Shown here: piece by piece, positions 1 to 7,609 of the stretch | Layout: every line of letters begins with the position of its first letter | How positions within the stretch are numbered: position 1 is the stretch's first letter | Assembly: GCA_964584255.1 (NCBI GenBank) | Contig: CAZOZM010000019.1 | Span: forward strand, 1-30,123 | Direction of reading: 5' to 3' | Source of the DNA: UBA3775 sp964584255 | GTDB lineage: Bacteria; Bacillota; Clostridia; Lachnospirales; Lachnospiraceae | DNA: 30,123 bases | The notes under the pieces: generated by a model | Seen by the model: only the letters and a program-made list of their open reading frames with translations | The model's database searches: none | What the model was told of the DNA's origin: nothing | Translations under genes and position numbers: made by a program

Positions 1-9
1 CATTTAAAA

Positions 10-45
10 TGTATATTTATAAATCAAAATGTATAAAAATACACA
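10..45. promoter_or_regulatory. Tandem ArgR-type operator (ARG boxes) at left edge
   Basis: Two AT-rich elements lie 20 bp apart start to start. The first, TGTATATTTATAAATCA (10-26), is repeated exactly upstream of argG at 1126-1142. The second, TGTATAAAAATACA (30-43), is a near-perfect dyad of the kind bound by the arginine repressor ArgR/AhrC. Seen: the exact 17-base repeat and the dyad. Inferred: ArgR binding and control of a leftward gene beyond the edge, probably another arginine gene. Confidence 0.6.
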
Positions 46-63
46 ATATACAAAACTGTTCAT

Positions 64-92
64 ATTATATAAGCTTTACTGAAATAAATCAA
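64..92 (-). promoter_or_regulatory. Leftward sigma-A promoter to the gene beyond the left edge
   Basis: On the minus strand there is a consensus -10 TATAAT (64-69) and a -35 TTGATT (87-92) separated by 17 bp. Transcription would start near position 57 and run through the tandem ARG boxes at 10-45, a fitting place for repression. The gene served lies outside the window. Confidence 0.5.
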
Positions 93-122
93 TAGCAAAT
101 TTACATTCACAAAATCATCGTT

Positions 123-161
123 TTTCCCATATTTTTTACTTTCTCAACCGCATATGGGAAA
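123..161. other. Perfect 10-bp inverted repeat, unknown role
   Basis: TTTCCCATAT (123-132) is mirrored exactly by ATATGGGAAA (152-161) around a 19-base loop. Neither strand has a T tract after the stem, so it is not a standard terminator. It lies between the end of maf and the leftward promoter. It could help end or stabilise the maf transcript. Confidence 0.35.
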
Positions 162-268
162 TCAGCATCAATCTGTTTTCAGTATTGTTTTTATACTGCT
201 GAATCAACAAAAACCCACTCCCGTTTCAGATCGGATTCTGTCTGCAGCATCAGAAACCGGGAAATAAC

Positions 269-850
269 TTAAATACTATATCCCAATCCCTTCAGGACAT
301 TATAAACAGAGTTTACCGGAAATCCGACAACATTAAAGTAGTCTCCTTCTATCCTGCTTATATGTTTTGAAAACTGACCCTGTATTCCATATCCGCCCGC
401 CTTGTCAAAACAGTCACCGGTTTCAATGTATCTGTTAATTTCTTCATCGGAAATATTATCTACGTATACTTTTGTCATCTCGGATACAGTTTTCTTCTGC
501 ATGATATCACCGTTTTTATCTATAACCGAAACCCCGGTGTATACGCTGTGTGCTTTTCCGCAAAGACTCTTTAACATATTAAAGGCATCTTCTCTGCAGC
601 ATGGTTTTCCAAGTATTCTGCCTTCCGAAACAACAATTGTATCCGCAGATATGATTATACAGTCTTCCTCAACGCAGGAGACAGCGGCTTTTCCCTTAAT
701 CTCTGCAAGTTCCTTTACTATTTCTGCCGGTTCATCCGCTGAATACTTTTCGTCAGCATCTGTCACCAAAACCTCAAAATCATTAATTATGTTTGCAAGA
801 AGCTCTTTTCGTCTCGGAGAACCGCTCGCAAGAATCCATCTTTTATTCAT
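269..850 (-). CDS. maf: Maf-family nucleotide pyrophosphatase
   Basis: This 193-residue Maf/HAM1-like protein is expected to hydrolyse non-canonical or house-cleaning nucleotides (dTTP/UTP or modified forms) to the monophosphate plus pyrophosphate in the cytosol. The N-terminal ASGSPRRKELL motif (residues 8-18) is the family signature, and the ADTIV motif carries the likely catalytic Asp70, followed by GKP near residue 81. The length is typical of the family. A longer start at 871 is possible, but the ATG at 850 has an AAGGAAG ribosome site 5-6 bases upstream and gives the usual MNKRWILASGSPRR start. The gene stands alone on the minus strand with its own promoter at 997-1025. Which Maf subfamily and which substrate cannot be told by eye. 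Confidence 0.93.
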   Translation of the reverse strand: MNKRWILASGSPRRKELLANIINDFEVLVTDADEKYSADEPAEIVKELAEIKGKAAVSCVEEDCIIISADTIVVSEGRILGKPCCREDAFNMLKSLCGKAHSVYTGVSVIDKNGDIMQKKTVSEMTKVYVDNISDEEINRYIETGDCFDKAGGYGIQGQFSKHISRIEGDYFNVVGFPVNSVYNVLKGLGYSI

Positions 851-996
851 CTTACTTCCTTTTCCGCACATCTTTTCAAAAACAGTCTGATGTGCATTAC
901 AGATTATCAGAGCAAATCCGTGATTTCACTGATTTTATTCAATATAGTCATATGGCTTACAAAACGCATATTTGAAGCGAATCCATACTTGGTATA

Positions 997-1025
997 AGTA
1001 TAACAAATCAAACGGACGATTACAA
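997..1025 (-). promoter_or_regulatory. Promoter of maf
   Basis: On the minus strand a -35 TTGTAA (1020-1025) and a -10 TATACT (997-1002) are separated by exactly 17 bp. The start of transcription would be near 990, giving a leader of about 140 bases before the maf ATG. The pyrK promoter at 24398-24426 has the same two hexamers and the same spacing. Confidence 0.55.
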
Positions 1026-1088
1026 CAATGTACAGTTTTCTCCTTTTATACACACTTCTCTGCTTTTAAAGTAATATTTATTTACTTT

Positions 1089-1118
1089 TTGTCAATTTAT
1101 GGACTTGTAAAATATTAC
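1089..1118 (+). promoter_or_regulatory. Probable argG promoter
   Basis: TTGTCA (1089-1094) and TATTAC (1113-1118) lie 18 bp apart. The -10 is weak, as is common for repressed promoters. The predicted start near 1125 coincides with the ARG box at 1126-1142. Apart from this promoter, the maf promoter and the ARG box, I see nothing else in the 851-1175 gap. Confidence 0.4.
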
Positions 1119-1125
1119 CTTCTAG

Positions 1126-1142
1126 TGTATATTTATAAATCA
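1126..1142 (+). promoter_or_regulatory. ArgR-type operator of argG
   Basis: TGTATATTTATAAATCA is identical over 17 bases to the element at 10-26. It sits at the predicted transcription start, 34 bases before the argG ATG. argG is a classic ArgR/AhrC target in Firmicutes. The identity is seen and the regulator is inferred. Confidence 0.6.
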
Positions 1143-1175
1143 GTAATATGAATACCAAATTAGGAGGATTTATAT

Positions 1176-2408
1176 ATGAAAGAAAAAGTTGTACTTGCAT
1201 ACTCAGGTGGACTTGACACTACGGCCATTATTCCTTGGCTTAAAGAAAACTTTAATTATGATGTTATCTGTGTCTGCATCGATTGCGGACAGGAATCCGA
1301 GCTTGAAGGTCTCAATGAAAGAGCTCAGTACTGTGGTGCTGCTAAGCTTTATATTCTTGATGTAAATGACGAATTTGCAGAAGACTTTATTTCTCCTTGC
1401 GTAAAGGCAAATGCCGTTTATGAGAACAAATATCTTCTTGGAACATCAATGGCTCGCCCTCTCATTGCTAAGAAGCTCGTTGAAATAGCAAGAAAAGAAG
1501 GTGCTGTTGCAATTTGTCATGGCGCTACCGGAAAGGGTAATGACCAGGTACGTTTTGAATTAGGTATCAAGGCTCTCGCTCCTGACATAAAAATAATCGC
1601 ACCTTGGAGAAACGAACTTTGGAAAATGGATTCAAGAGAATCTGAAATTGAATACTGTAAAAAGCACGGTATTGAACTTCCTTTTGGTATGGACTCAAGT
1701 TATTCACGTGACCGTAACCTCTGGCATATAAGCCATGAAGGTCTTGAACTTGAAGATCCTGCAAACTCTCCTAACTATGATCATCTTCTTGTTTTAGGAA
1801 CCACTCCTGAAAAAGCACCTGATGAAGGTGAAGAAATCTCTCTCTATTTTGAAAAAGGTGTTCCTGTAAAACTTAACGGTCAGGAAATGAAATATGCCGA
1901 TATCATTCGTGCCCTCAATAAACTCGGTGGAAAACACGGAATCGGAATCATTGATATCGTAGAAAACAGAGTTGTAGGTATGAAATCCCGTGGTGTATAT
2001 GAAACACCGGGTGGAACAATCCTTTTGGAAGCTCATCAGCAGCTTGAAGAGCTCATTCTTGACAGAAAGACACTTTCCTGCAAGAAGGAACTTGCTAACA
2101 GATTTGCTGACGTAGTATACGAAGGAAACTGGTATACTCCTCTTCGTGAGGCAATACAGGCATTCGTGGAAGTAACTCAGGAATATGTTACCGGTGAAGT
2201 AAAAATGAAGCTTTATAAAGGCAACATAATCAAGAAAGGTACTACTTCTCCATATTCTCTCTACAATGAGAGCATTGCATCATTTACGACAGGCGACATG
2301 TATGATCACAAAGATGCTGAAGGATTTATCAATCTCTTTGGTCTTTCACTTAAGGTTCGTGCAATGAAAATGCTTGAAGTAAATAAAAACAACGATAAGG
2401 CAATCTAA
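1176..2408 (+). CDS. argG: Argininosuccinate synthase
   Basis: This cytosolic enzyme joins citrulline and aspartate using ATP to make argininosuccinate, the penultimate step of arginine synthesis. The 410-residue length is standard. The ATP-pyrophosphatase loop SGGLDT is at residues 10-15, and the second signature GATGKGNDQVRFE is at residues 116-128. The start is fixed by an AGGAGG site (1162-1167) eight bases before the ATG. The gene is a single transcription unit ending at the palindromic terminator 2427-2472. The exact repeat of its upstream box at the left edge suggests shared arginine control with the neighbouring unseen gene. Its pathway partner argH lies 13 kb away in this window rather than directly downstream. 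Confidence 0.98.
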   Translation: MKEKVVLAYSGGLDTTAIIPWLKENFNYDVICVCIDCGQESELEGLNERAQYCGAAKLYILDVNDEFAEDFISPCVKANAVYENKYLLGTSMARPLIAKKLVEIARKEGAVAICHGATGKGNDQVRFELGIKALAPDIKIIAPWRNELWKMDSRESEIEYCKKHGIELPFGMDSSYSRDRNLWHISHEGLELEDPANSPNYDHLLVLGTTPEKAPDEGEEISLYFEKGVPVKLNGQEMKYADIIRALNKLGGKHGIGIIDIVENRVVGMKSRGVYETPGGTILLEAHQQLEELILDRKTLSCKKELANRFADVVYEGNWYTPLREAIQAFVEVTQEYVTGEVKMKLYKGNIIKKGTTSPYSLYNESIASFTTGDMYDHKDAEGFINLFGLSLKVRAMKMLEVNKNNDKAI

Positions 2409-2426
2409 TTCTTAGGAATACAATAT

Positions 2427-2472
2427 GCTAAAAAAAGAGGGATTATCAATTGATAATCCCTCTTTTTTTAGC
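2427..2472. terminator. Bidirectional palindromic terminator between argG and the ATPase
   Basis: A perfect 46-base palindrome has 23-bp arms with no mismatch. Runs of seven A and seven T flank a GAGGGATTATCAA core, so it can terminate both convergent transcripts. The right arm includes the stop codon of the leftward ATPase gene (2468-2470). Confidence 0.9.
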
Positions 2473-5128
2473 TGTCTACTCTTCTTTGAATAAACTTGAC
2501 CAGTTCAACAACCGGAATTACCATGATTGCAAGAACAATTGCAATTCCATATTCCATAAGTCCTACAGGAGTAAATCCAAATGCTGCTGAAAGAAACGGA
2601 ATCTCAAGAACTGCTGTTGTAAGTATCAATGATCCAATCATTGCAAGCCAAAGAATCTTATTATGTCCCTTTAGACTGAATACTGACTTACGTTGTGATC
2701 TAAGGTTAAAGGAATGGAAAATTTCACACATCGACATTGTGAGGAACGCCATTGTCATTCCATGTTCCGAAACACCCTTTGGAATTCCAAATCCTCCGTT
2801 TTCAAACGAGTTTCCAATAATATAAGAAACTATTGTCAGTAAAGTAACCAGAATTCCCTGATAAAGTATATCTCCAAAAAGACCTCCGGCAAATATTCCC
2901 TCTTTAGAATCTCTTGGAGGTTTTGACATAGTATCAGGCTCTGCCTTTTCCATACCAAGAGCCAATGCAGGGAAACAGTCCGTCACAAGATTAATGAAAA
3001 GCAAATGTACCGGATTAAGAAGTATAAATCCCATAAGGGTTGCACTGAAAACACCTAATACTTCACTCAGGTTTGAAGCCAAAAGAAATTGAATTGCCTT
3101 ACGAATGTTATCATATATTCTTCTTCCTTCTCCAACCGCTGAAACTATTGTTGCAAAATTATCATCTGCAAGAACCATATCGGCAACGTTCTTCGTAACA
3201 TCCGTACCGGTAATTCCCATTCCGACTCCAATATCAGCCGACTTTATTGACGGAGCATCATTTACACCGTCTCCCGTCATTGCCGTAATTGCTCCAATTG
3301 CTTTCCATGCACTTACTATTCTTGTTTTATGTTCAGGCTGAACTCGTGCATATACGCCGTAATTTCTGATTGAACCAATTAATTCATCATCAGAAAGTCC
3401 GTCCAGCTCTGCACCTGTAAGCGCCTGTGATTCATCCGTTATAATGCCTAATTCTTTAGCTATGGCAATAGCCGTGTCTTTGTGATCTCCGGTGATCATT
3501 ACAGCACGGATTCCTGCTTTTTTACACTCTTCTATTGCACTTTTAACCTCCGGTCTGACCGGATCAATCATTCCTGTCAAACCTAAAAATATCATGTTTT
3601 CTTCCAAATACTCAGGTGTATTATTTTCAGGTTTTTCTTTCCATTCCCTCATCGCCACGGCCAAAACCCTGAGTGCTTTATCAGCCATTCTTTTGTTGGA
3701 CTTTAATATTTCTTCACGTTTTTCCTCTGTCATCGGAAAAACTTTTCCATTTTCATAATACCGGTCACATCTCGAAAGGATAACATCCGGTCCGCCCTTA
3801 GTATATTGAATGAATTTCTCATCACTCTTATGGATGGTAGACATCATTTTTCTTCCGGAATCAAACGGTGCCTCGTCAACACGAGGTTTTATTGCCTCAA
3901 TTTTATGTTTAACAAGTCCCAGTGAATATGCAAAATTTACAAGTGCACATTCTGTAGGTTCTCCTGTTGCCGTAAATGAATCATCACGAACCGCATCCGA
4001 ACATAATGCCATTGCTTCGGCAACAAGTGTTGTATCACCCATGTGTTCAACCACGGTCATTTTATTTTGTGTAAGTGTGCCGGTTTTATCTGAACAGATA
4101 ACCTGTGTACATCCAAGTGTTTCAACAGCGGTAAGCTTTCTTATGACAGCATTGCGCTTTGACATTTTGGTAACGCCAATTGACAATACAACTGTTACCA
4201 CGGTAGCAAGTCCTTCCGGAATTGCTGCAACCGCCAACGAAACCGCAACCATAAATGTACTCAATATTACTGACAGTGCATGCCCTTCTGTTTTAAGTTC
4301 TCCCCTTGCCATGAACAGATTAAAGACAAAAATAAGTACGCATATTCCGAGTACGAGCTTTGAAAGCATTTTCCCAAGTTCATCAAGTTTACACTGCAAT
4401 GGGGTTTTTTCGTCTTCCGTATTTGAAAGAACTCCGGCAATCTTACCCATTTCCGTCTGCATTCCGGTTGCTGTTACAACTGCCTTACCGCGTCCGTATA
4501 CAACTGTTGAGCCCATGTAGCACATATTCTTTCTGTCTCCAAGCGGAATATCTTTATTATCTCCGGATAATTCACACACCTCATCACACTTTGTAACCGG
4601 AACAGATTCTCCTGTCAGCGCCGCCTCTTCAATTTTCAAAGAAGCACATTCTGTTATTCTTGCATCTGCAGGAACGGCATCCCCCGCCTCTAACAGAATA
4701 ATATCTCCGGGAACAAGTTCCTCAGAACGTAAAATAACATGTTTTCCACCTCTTATTACCTTACATGTTGCCGCTGTCATGGTCTGTAAAGCTTCTATTG
4801 CTGCTTCAGCCTTACTTTCCTGGACAACACCCAGAATTGCATTCAATAATACTACAGCCAAGATTATAATTACGTCTGCCCATTCGTTTTCGCCTGAAAT
4901 CATTCCTGTTGCCGCACTTACTCCGGCTGCAGCCAGAAGAATTATAAGCATTGGATCCTTCAACTGCTCAAGAAATCTCTGAAAAGTACCTGCTTTTTCT
5001 TTTTCCTTAAGTTTGTTATGCCCATACTTTACGGTTCTTTCAGCGATTTCCTTCTCGTTAAGTCCCTGTTCCCCGGTTCCGTACTCCTTCATCACGTCGT
5101 CTTTCGACATCATATATGCTTTATTCAT
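2468..5128 (-). CDS. Calcium-type P-type ATPase (P2, SERCA/PMCA-like)
   Basis: This 886-residue membrane pump is expected to export Ca2+ with ATP. It has the complete P-type core: actuator TGES (172-175), PEGL in M4 (304-307), phosphorylation site DKTGT with Asp347, TGD (546-548) and the hinge TGDGVND (618-624). Ion-site residues align with SERCA: Glu305 in M4, Asn686 and Glu689 in M5, and Asn713, Thr716 and Asp717 in M6. This is more complete than in bacterial pumps that keep only one calcium site. The N-terminal cation-ATPase domain is present, with no heavy-metal CxxC. The start has a GAGGT site upstream. It seems to be monocistronic. Mn2+ or another divalent ion is a possible alternative substrate. 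Confidence 0.93.
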   Translation of the reverse strand: MNKAYMMSKDDVMKEYGTGEQGLNEKEIAERTVKYGHNKLKEKEKAGTFQRFLEQLKDPMLIILLAAAGVSAATGMISGENEWADVIIILAVVLLNAILGVVQESKAEAAIEALQTMTAATCKVIRGGKHVILRSEELVPGDIILLEAGDAVPADARITECASLKIEEAALTGESVPVTKCDEVCELSGDNKDIPLGDRKNMCYMGSTVVYGRGKAVVTATGMQTEMGKIAGVLSNTEDEKTPLQCKLDELGKMLSKLVLGICVLIFVFNLFMARGELKTEGHALSVILSTFMVAVSLAVAAIPEGLATVVTVVLSIGVTKMSKRNAVIRKLTAVETLGCTQVICSDKTGTLTQNKMTVVEHMGDTTLVAEAMALCSDAVRDDSFTATGEPTECALVNFAYSLGLVKHKIEAIKPRVDEAPFDSGRKMMSTIHKSDEKFIQYTKGGPDVILSRCDRYYENGKVFPMTEEKREEILKSNKRMADKALRVLAVAMREWKEKPENNTPEYLEENMIFLGLTGMIDPVRPEVKSAIEECKKAGIRAVMITGDHKDTAIAIAKELGIITDESQALTGAELDGLSDDELIGSIRNYGVYARVQPEHKTRIVSAWKAIGAITAMTGDGVNDAPSIKSADIGVGMGITGTDVTKNVADMVLADDNFATIVSAVGEGRRIYDNIRKAIQFLLASNLSEVLGVFSATLMGFILLNPVHLLFINLVTDCFPALALGMEKAEPDTMSKPPRDSKEGIFAGGLFGDILYQGILVTLLTIVSYIIGNSFENGGFGIPKGVSEHGMTMAFLTMSMCEIFHSFNLRSQRKSVFSLKGHNKILWLAMIGSLILTTAVLEIPFLSAAFGFTPVGLMEYGIAIVLAIMVIPVVELVKFIQRRVDS

Positions 5129-5195
5129 ATCTAACCTCTATCACGTTACTAATTAATTACAACAGCCTTGCCGGACCGTTTTTTTCTTACATTTA

Positions 5196-5816
5196 CTATG
5201 TGTTTTTAATTACTACCTGTTCTATAACATCTGCCGCGTGTTCACACAAATCACAACAGTTTTCAAGCCCCTCATAAATTGCCTTTACACCAATTAATGA
5301 TTTTATGTTATTCTCTGACTCAAAAAGCCTGTAAATAGCATCTGTATAAAGCATATCTGCTTCAGTTTCAATATCATTTACCCTTATAAGAAGATTTCTT
5401 AACTTTTCAGGCTTTTTAAAACTCTTCAGTTCTTTTGTCGAGTCATGTAACGCCTTTACACATTTATTTACGATTTGTGATAAATCTCCCATCGCTTCAG
5501 GTATAGTATCAACATGATACATATATACATCCATAACCACCTCATCCAGAGCATCCGTTATATCATCAATTATCTGTACCAGATGAAGAATGTCCTCCTG
5601 GTCAATCGGTGTAATAAACTCTGTTGAAAGCCTGTTAAGTATATCATGATGGATTTCATCTGCCGCATGTTCTATCTCATGCATCTGGTTTCTGTATGCG
5701 TTAATGCTTTCATAATTGAATTTACACAGTATTTCTTCCAAAAGATTGGATGCATCAACACAGTATGCCGCCTGTCTGTCAATCATTTCAAAATAATCAT
5801 TGCTTTTCTTTGCCAT
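5196..5816 (-). CDS. DUF47 (PhoU-like) Pit accessory protein
   Basis: This 206-residue, mainly helical, acidic protein belongs to the DUF47/YkaA family, which is distantly PhoU-like. Such proteins are usually encoded beside Pit phosphate transporters and are thought to regulate or assist them. It follows the Pit gene by 8 bases. Its AGGAGG ribosome site overlaps the TAG stop of pit, so translation is probably coupled. Paired His/Glu/Asp helices such as the EIEHAADEIHHDI stretch near residues 47-59 are the sort of metal-binding repeat seen in PhoU folds. Cellular location is expected to be the cytosolic face of the membrane. The exact mechanism is not established, and I see no clear terminator after it. 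Confidence 0.88.
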   Translation of the reverse strand: MAKKSNDYFEMIDRQAAYCVDASNLLEEILCKFNYESINAYRNQMHEIEHAADEIHHDILNRLSTEFITPIDQEDILHLVQIIDDITDALDEVVMDVYMYHVDTIPEAMGDLSQIVNKCVKALHDSTKELKSFKKPEKLRNLLIRVNDIETEADMLYTDAIYRLFESENNIKSLIGVKAIYEGLENCCDLCEHAADVIEQVVIKNT

Positions 5817-5824
5817 TTTTCCTC

Positions 5825-6874
5825 CTATTTAAACAAGAACATAAACAGTTTTGCCATTACAAAACCAAGTATACCGCAGCCGGGAAATGTAAAAATCCAT
5901 GTCAGAACCAAATCCTTAACAATTCCCCAATTCACGTTTTTTATCCTTTTTGCCGCTCCTACACCCATTATTGATGTCGTCTTTGTATGTGTCGTACTTA
6001 CCGGTATACCCGTCAATGACGAAAGAAGCAGACACAGTGTTGCCGCTAAATCAGCAGCAAATCCCTGATACGGTTTAAGTTTAACCATGTCCATACCCAC
6101 GGATTTTATAATTCTGTAACCTCCTATTGAAGTTCCAAGTCCCATAACAAGTGAGCATAATACCATAAGCCACAAAGGAACCACAAAACTGGTCACTCCG
6201 GAATCTCCTCCTGCAAATGCCGCTCCCAGAAGAAAAATCGCCATAAATTTCTGTCCGTCCTGTGCTCCATGCATAAACGCCATTGCAGCGCCTCCTGCCA
6301 CCTGTGCTTTTGAAAAGAATGAACCTGCCTTAACCCTGTTACTGCTTTTAAAAAGAAACACCGTTACTTTCGAACATATAAAGCCAAGAATGAATCCAAG
6401 AATTGTAGACAGGAAAATGCCATATATGACCTTTATCCATTCACTTCCGTTTATTCCCGAAAAGTCATTCTGTATCGCCACTGCCGCCCCGGATATACCC
6501 GCAATCAGTGCATGGCTCTCGCTTGTCGGTATTCCAAAATACCATGCTGCTGTTGCCCATATGACTATAGCTGCCATTGCCGCACAAAGGGCTATCAGCG
6601 AAACGTGTGCATCTCCGCCGAAATCAACCATATTATAGATTGTCATCGCTACTGAAGCATTTAACGATGTCATCACAAGAACACCCAGAAAGTTGAATAC
6701 GGCTGCCATAATTATGGCCTTTCTCACTTCAATTGCCCTTGTTGAAACACATGTTGCAATTGCATTCGGTGCATCCGTCCATCCGTTAACAAGAATTACT
6801 CCCAAAGTAAGAACGGCCGAAATCATCAACATCGGATTATCAGACATCTGTCTGATGAATTCAGTTATTCCCAT
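5825..6874 (-). CDS. pit: Inorganic phosphate transporter, PiT family
   Basis: This 349-residue multi-pass membrane protein is expected to take up phosphate, usually as a metal-phosphate with H+ or Na+. The N-terminal PiT signature reads NGWTDAPNAIATCVSTRAI (residues 30-48), and the mirrored second half holds VSTTHTKTTSIMG near residue 290. The PTSESHALIAGISG segment is also typical. The length fits the short bacterial PiT form. Its ATG lies 3 bases after the stop of the response regulator, with an AGAGGAT ribosome site inside that gene, which points to translational coupling. The order kinase, regulator, pit, DUF47 suggests a two-component system dedicated to this transporter. Confidence 0.94.
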   Translation of the reverse strand: MGITEFIRQMSDNPMLMISAVLTLGVILVNGWTDAPNAIATCVSTRAIEVRKAIIMAAVFNFLGVLVMTSLNASVAMTIYNMVDFGGDAHVSLIALCAAMAAIVIWATAAWYFGIPTSESHALIAGISGAAVAIQNDFSGINGSEWIKVIYGIFLSTILGFILGFICSKVTVFLFKSSNRVKAGSFFSKAQVAGGAAMAFMHGAQDGQKFMAIFLLGAAFAGGDSGVTSFVVPLWLMVLCSLVMGLGTSIGGYRIIKSVGMDMVKLKPYQGFAADLAATLCLLLSSLTGIPVSTTHTKTTSIMGVGAAKRIKNVNWGIVKDLVLTWIFTFPGCGILGFVMAKLFMFLFK

Positions 6875-6877
6875 ATA

Positions 6878-7609
6878 TTAATCCTCTTTTATCATATCAT
6901 TTTCCCCATTCATGCGGTATCCTACCCCAAGTTCATTCGATATATACCACTTTTCCCCGGGTTTAACATTAAATTTCTTACGAATGTTTGCCATGTTAAC
7001 CTGCAGTTTTTTTACGCTTCCTTCATCAGGATATCCCCATATTTCTTTAATAATTGTCTGATAAGTGAGCATCTTACCGCAATGCTCCGACAAAAATGCA
7101 ATTATATTGTACTCCGTCTGTGACAGTTTTATCTCGCTCTCTTTTTCAAACACCCTTCTTGCATCGTAATCTATACGCAGATTATGATTCTTAAAGCATC
7201 CGCCGGGCAGTCTTCCGCTTTCCGCACGGTGTCTGTAATTTCTCAAAAGCATTCGTATTCTTGCCATTAGTTCCGCCGTACCAAACGGTTTTGTAACATA
7301 ATCATTTGCCCCTGCATCCAATGCCAGCACTTTATCGCTTTCTCCGGTTCTGGCCGACAGAACCATAATCGGTGTTACCGAATCAGCCCTTACATATCTC
7401 AGAAATGCCATTCCGTCTGAATCAGGTAATCCAAGATCAAGAATCACTATATCCGGATGATACGATGAATACATTGTTTTTCCCATACTGCATGTATTCG
7501 CTGAAATCAACTGATAACCTTCTGATGTAAGCATCGCATCAAGCATGTTTCTGATGTTCTTATCATCCTCAATAAGCAATATTTTATATCTGTTATTCTC
7601 CACCGGCAT
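6878..7609 (-). CDS. OmpR/KdpE-like response regulator
   Basis: This 243-residue regulator has an N-terminal receiver and a C-terminal winged-helix DNA-binding domain (about residues 145-236). The receiver has the acidic pair Glu14-Asp15-Asp16, the phosphorylation Asp58 in VILDLGLPD, Ser85 and Lys107 in VTKPFG. The sequence most resembles KdpE. However, no kdpFABC potassium pump is in the window, and the next gene is a Pit transporter, so I leave the symbol blank. It overlaps the kinase gene by 17 bases. A GGAGG site within the end of the kinase gene fixes the ATG at 7609. The likely target is its own operon, but I cannot point to a clear binding site. Confidence 0.93.
   Translation of the reverse strand: MPVENNRYKILLIEDDKNIRNMLDAMLTSEGYQLISANTCSMGKTMYSSYHPDIVILDLGLPDSDGMAFLRYVRADSVTPIMVLSARTGESDKVLALDAGANDYVTKPFGTAELMARIRMLLRNYRHRAESGRLPGGCFKNHNLRIDYDARRVFEKESEIKLSQTEYNIIAFLSEHCGKMLTYQTIIKEIWGYPDEGSVKKLQVNMANIRKKFNVKPGEKWYISNELGVGYRMNGENDMIKED

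Noticed and set aside
402..890. 162-codon frame antisense to maf
   Set aside because: Maf motifs on the other strand are complete, and the antisense product has no recognisable fold.
793..975. 60-codon plus-strand frame overlapping the maf 5' end
   Set aside because: It starts inside maf on the opposite strand, has no ribosome site and covers the maf promoter leader.
3810..4520. Long open frame of 236 codons on the plus strand inside the ATPase gene
   Set aside because: It lies antisense to a fully conserved ATPase. Its product is Ser/Thr/Ile-rich without domains and there is no good ribosome site.
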